A stretch of 64,000 bases of DNA, taken from positions 1,941,501-2,005,500 of the forward strand of contig NZ_CP016953.1 in assembly GCF_001708305.1 (NCBI RefSeq), read 5' to 3'. The stretch is from Streptococcus himalayensis (GTDB lineage Bacteria; Bacillota; Bacilli; Lactobacillales; Streptococcaceae). Shown here piece by piece: positions 62,097-64,000 of the stretch. Both the position numbers and the translations under genes were made by a program. Within the stretch, counting starts at the first letter, position 1, and each line of letters begins with the position of its first letter. Under the pieces are notes generated by a model. The model saw only the letters and a program-made list of their open reading frames with translations. It did not search any database and was not told the origin of the DNA.

Positions 62097-63694
62097 AGTT
62101 GCTCCCCTCTACCAAAATCTGTTTCCAATACTTTCTGATATTGATTAAGAAACCAAGGAACGGTGAAGGAAGATCCATCCATGTGACGACCAGTCCAACC
62201 ACGACCAACTATCTGAACTTCACGATTACTAAGTCCCTCTACTAACTCTCTAAAGGCTGTCTTATCATAATCATCGTCTTTCATATAGGCAATAAAAAAC
62301 TTGGTTCCCTGATAACGACCGTTCACACATACATCCCAGAACCGCTTATCTAGTCGCCTAGCCGCTGCATCCTCCATCCCACCTTCTAAATGGAGCAAGA
62401 TATCAAGAGAAGCAGGAAAACCACCTGGCCTTAATGTTTTTTCTAATTCAGCTACTCGTCCTAAACTAAAAACAGGTTTCGCTAAAATAAAAGCATGAGG
62501 GTCCAGATTTGCGCCATGATAAACCGCTCCAAATGTTCCCATCGACATCCCAGACATAATCAATTGCTTATTGTTAAATCCAAGATACTCTAGGTACATC
62601 TGAATCACATCCGAAATCTTATTTTCAAACTCTTTGGTGCCAAGATAGAAGGAGCCACCTGTAATGCGCGAGTCACAAATCAAGAGCATCGGCGCTCCTA
62701 ATTTTCGCATCATGCCGTATCCTTCAAATCCTTCAGCCGTACGCCATCCAGAAAAATAGACGCACAAGGGTGGTTTGAAATCTCCCGGATGAAAAAAATA
62801 ACTAAATTCCTGACGTTGAGAATCAAAAAATCGTTGACCACCTAGGCTAAACTGACCAAAGCCCCCTCTTCCCCGCCGATAATGCAAGGAACCTAATTGT
62901 AAACGACCTTGTCCTTTCACAAAAATCGTAACAAATAAAGTTCCATTTTTATCGAGATCAATCACATTTGGTAGTTCTAATTCTTCTCCTTTAAACTCCC
63001 ACTCTGCAATAATCGATGCCAATGCTCCCTCAGGTATATGACTAACACGAATCTTCACTTCACAAGTTGGATCCTTAATAAATTCCTGCCAAAGCTCAAT
63101 CTGGGCTTCTTTATAGTAGGGGACACCATACACATAACTACCTATAGCTTTATAGTCTTCTCCATACTCCCCGTCTAGCACCAGATAAGCATTCCCTTCA
63201 TAGTGATGGAAATAGTTTTGCGCATCCGGATTGATTGCAAAATCAGAAATAGCAATTTTCTGACCAAATTGCCCCTTGAAAAAGATTTTAGAAAAGGTCT
63301 GTAACAACGATGCTTTATCAGAAAAGTCCGCAGCTTGAGCGAATATTCGAGCAAGAAATGTCTGTAAAACGGGATCTGTCGTTTCTAAATCTTCAGGGAA
63401 AAAAACCCGATACGGCTCAATAATAGATTCAAGCAGTAATAAATCTTGAGAATAGCTTGAAGCTGGTAAAATAATCCCGTCTATCTGAATCTTTCCTCGT
63501 TTCACTCCCTCTTTTTTAGGAAACTTCGCTTTTTCTTTTTGATAACGAGCTTCTAGTTTCTTATTTTCTGCCTCTAAAAAAGAAAGAATTTCTTGCGGTT
63601 GCAAGTAAATCCAGTCAATATTTTCTGGGATTTCTGCCTCATCCTGCCAATTGTGATGACCGATTTGGAGCAATCTAATCTTTTTTTTACTCAT
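62093..63694 (-). CDS. asp2: Accessory Sec protein Asp2 (GlcNAc O-acetyltransferase)
   Basis: 533 aa. Alpha/beta-hydrolase-like serine nucleophile in LIMSGMSMGTFGAVYHGANL (GxSxG, residues ~376); oxyanion and His regions follow. Acetylates GlcNAc on the adhesin while aiding export. Overlaps asp1 by 8 nt. Confidence 0.92.
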   Translation of the reverse strand: MSKKKIRLLQIGHHNWQDEAEIPENIDWIYLQPQEILSFLEAENKKLEARYQKEKAKFPKKEGVKRGKIQIDGIILPASSYSQDLLLLESIIEPYRVFFPEDLETTDPVLQTFLARIFAQAADFSDKASLLQTFSKIFFKGQFGQKIAISDFAINPDAQNYFHHYEGNAYLVLDGEYGEDYKAIGSYVYGVPYYKEAQIELWQEFIKDPTCEVKIRVSHIPEGALASIIAEWEFKGEELELPNVIDLDKNGTLFVTIFVKGQGRLQLGSLHYRRGRGGFGQFSLGGQRFFDSQRQEFSYFFHPGDFKPPLCVYFSGWRTAEGFEGYGMMRKLGAPMLLICDSRITGGSFYLGTKEFENKISDVIQMYLEYLGFNNKQLIMSGMSMGTFGAVYHGANLDPHAFILAKPVFSLGRVAELEKTLRPGGFPASLDILLHLEGGMEDAAARRLDKRFWDVCVNGRYQGTKFFIAYMKDDDYDKTAFRELVEGLSNREVQIVGRGWTGRHMDGSSFTVPWFLNQYQKVLETDFGRGEQL

Positions 63695-64000
63695 GATATC
63701 CTATACTTTGTTTTATTTTTTCTACCAAACTACCACTGGTGTAGGAGGCGATTTTTTGAGCGGCATACATCAAGGATTCATTCCAATTCCGTAAGCCGAC
63801 TAAATAATGGTGCAAAGCAAGACTTAGTTCAGACGGATGAGAGAGCAGATAACCATTTTTCAAATGCTCGACAAACTCCGTTGGCTGGATAGTAATCTGT
63901 GGAATTCCTGCACTGATTCCTGCAATCTGGGTATATAAATCCGGCTCACTTGTCACATCAATAATCAGACGGCTTTCTTCTAGGGAGCTCATAATGTCTA
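63687..64000 (-). CDS. asp1: Accessory Sec protein Asp1, C-terminal part
   Basis: About 104 residues; the frame is open to the window edge. RLIIDVTSEPDLYTQIAGISAGIPQI and EFVEHLKNGYLLSH match the C-terminus of Asp1, a GT-B-like partner of Asp2/3. secY2 and the rest should lie beyond the window. Confidence 0.88.
   Translation of the reverse strand, partial: DIMSSLEESRLIIDVTSEPDLYTQIAGISAGIPQITIQPTEFVEHLKNGYLLSHPSELSLALHHYLVGLRNWNESLMYAAQKIASYTSGSLVEKIKQSIGYHE

Overview
The window reads as a low-GC Firmicute chromosome, almost certainly Streptococcus and most like the S. suis group. The evidence is the gene order psr-pheA-aroK-aroA-ylbF-tyrA-aroC-aroB-aroE-aroD, an accessory Sec system (asp1-asp2-asp3-secA2-gtfA-gtfB) with a serine-rich-repeat adhesin ending in LPKTG, and streptococcal integrative-element genes. 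The species is an inference from style, not proven.

Layout. Positions 1-32396 are mobile and accessory DNA next to the 3' end of rlmD (rumA), a known streptococcal integration hotspot. (a) 1-923: IS66-family transposase remnant, broken by a ~100-bp inverted-repeat insertion and a frameshift. (b) 936-11235: a PICI-like phage satellite. Leftward genes cover a minor capsid protein, small ORFs, a VapE-type helicase with an iteron origin beside it, and an excisionase-like HTH. A divergent Cro/CI-type switch with three palindromic operators separates them from rightward genes (repressor, membrane coiled-coil protein, RhuM-like protein, tyrosine integrase). (c) 11428-20844: an AT-rich defence block. 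A Sau3AI-like restriction gene heads a coupled leftward operon containing an HhH-like small protein, a sigma-70-region-4-like protein split by a frameshift, a ParB/DGQHR-like protein and a PLD-SNF2 helicase fusion. The C5-cytosine methyltransferase is divergent. (d) 20887-23412: a PHP-ABC ATPase (TrlF/Ppl-like). (e) 23660-30818: ICE remnant with CI-S24 repressor, ImmA-like protease, an HTH/4-TM/DGQHR cargo operon, another repressor, an operator-controlled promoter with a long structured leader, two DUF961 genes and an FtsK-like coupling protein. It stops at an IS1182-family element (30817-32349) with no relaxase.

Positions 32397-48910 are core chromosome: rlmD, psr, the shikimate/aromatic amino-acid genes (DAHP synthase not in the window), an RlmI-like methyltransferase, an LtaS-family sulfatase and an ABC-F ATPase. 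The aro genes supply chorismate, prephenate, and then phenylalanine and tyrosine precursors.

Positions 49036-64000 hold the adhesin locus, all on the minus strand. asp1 (cut by the window end), asp2, asp3, secA2, gtfA and gtfB form a tightly overlapping operon ending in a terminator. The 2153-residue adhesin follows under its own promoter. GtfA/GtfB glycosylate it, and SecA2 with Asp1-3 exports it for sortase anchoring.

The best candidate for something undescribed is the restriction-linked operon at 11762-17933. Second is the HTH-membrane-DGQHR operon at 25330-27151. No rRNA, tRNA or CRISPR array was seen.
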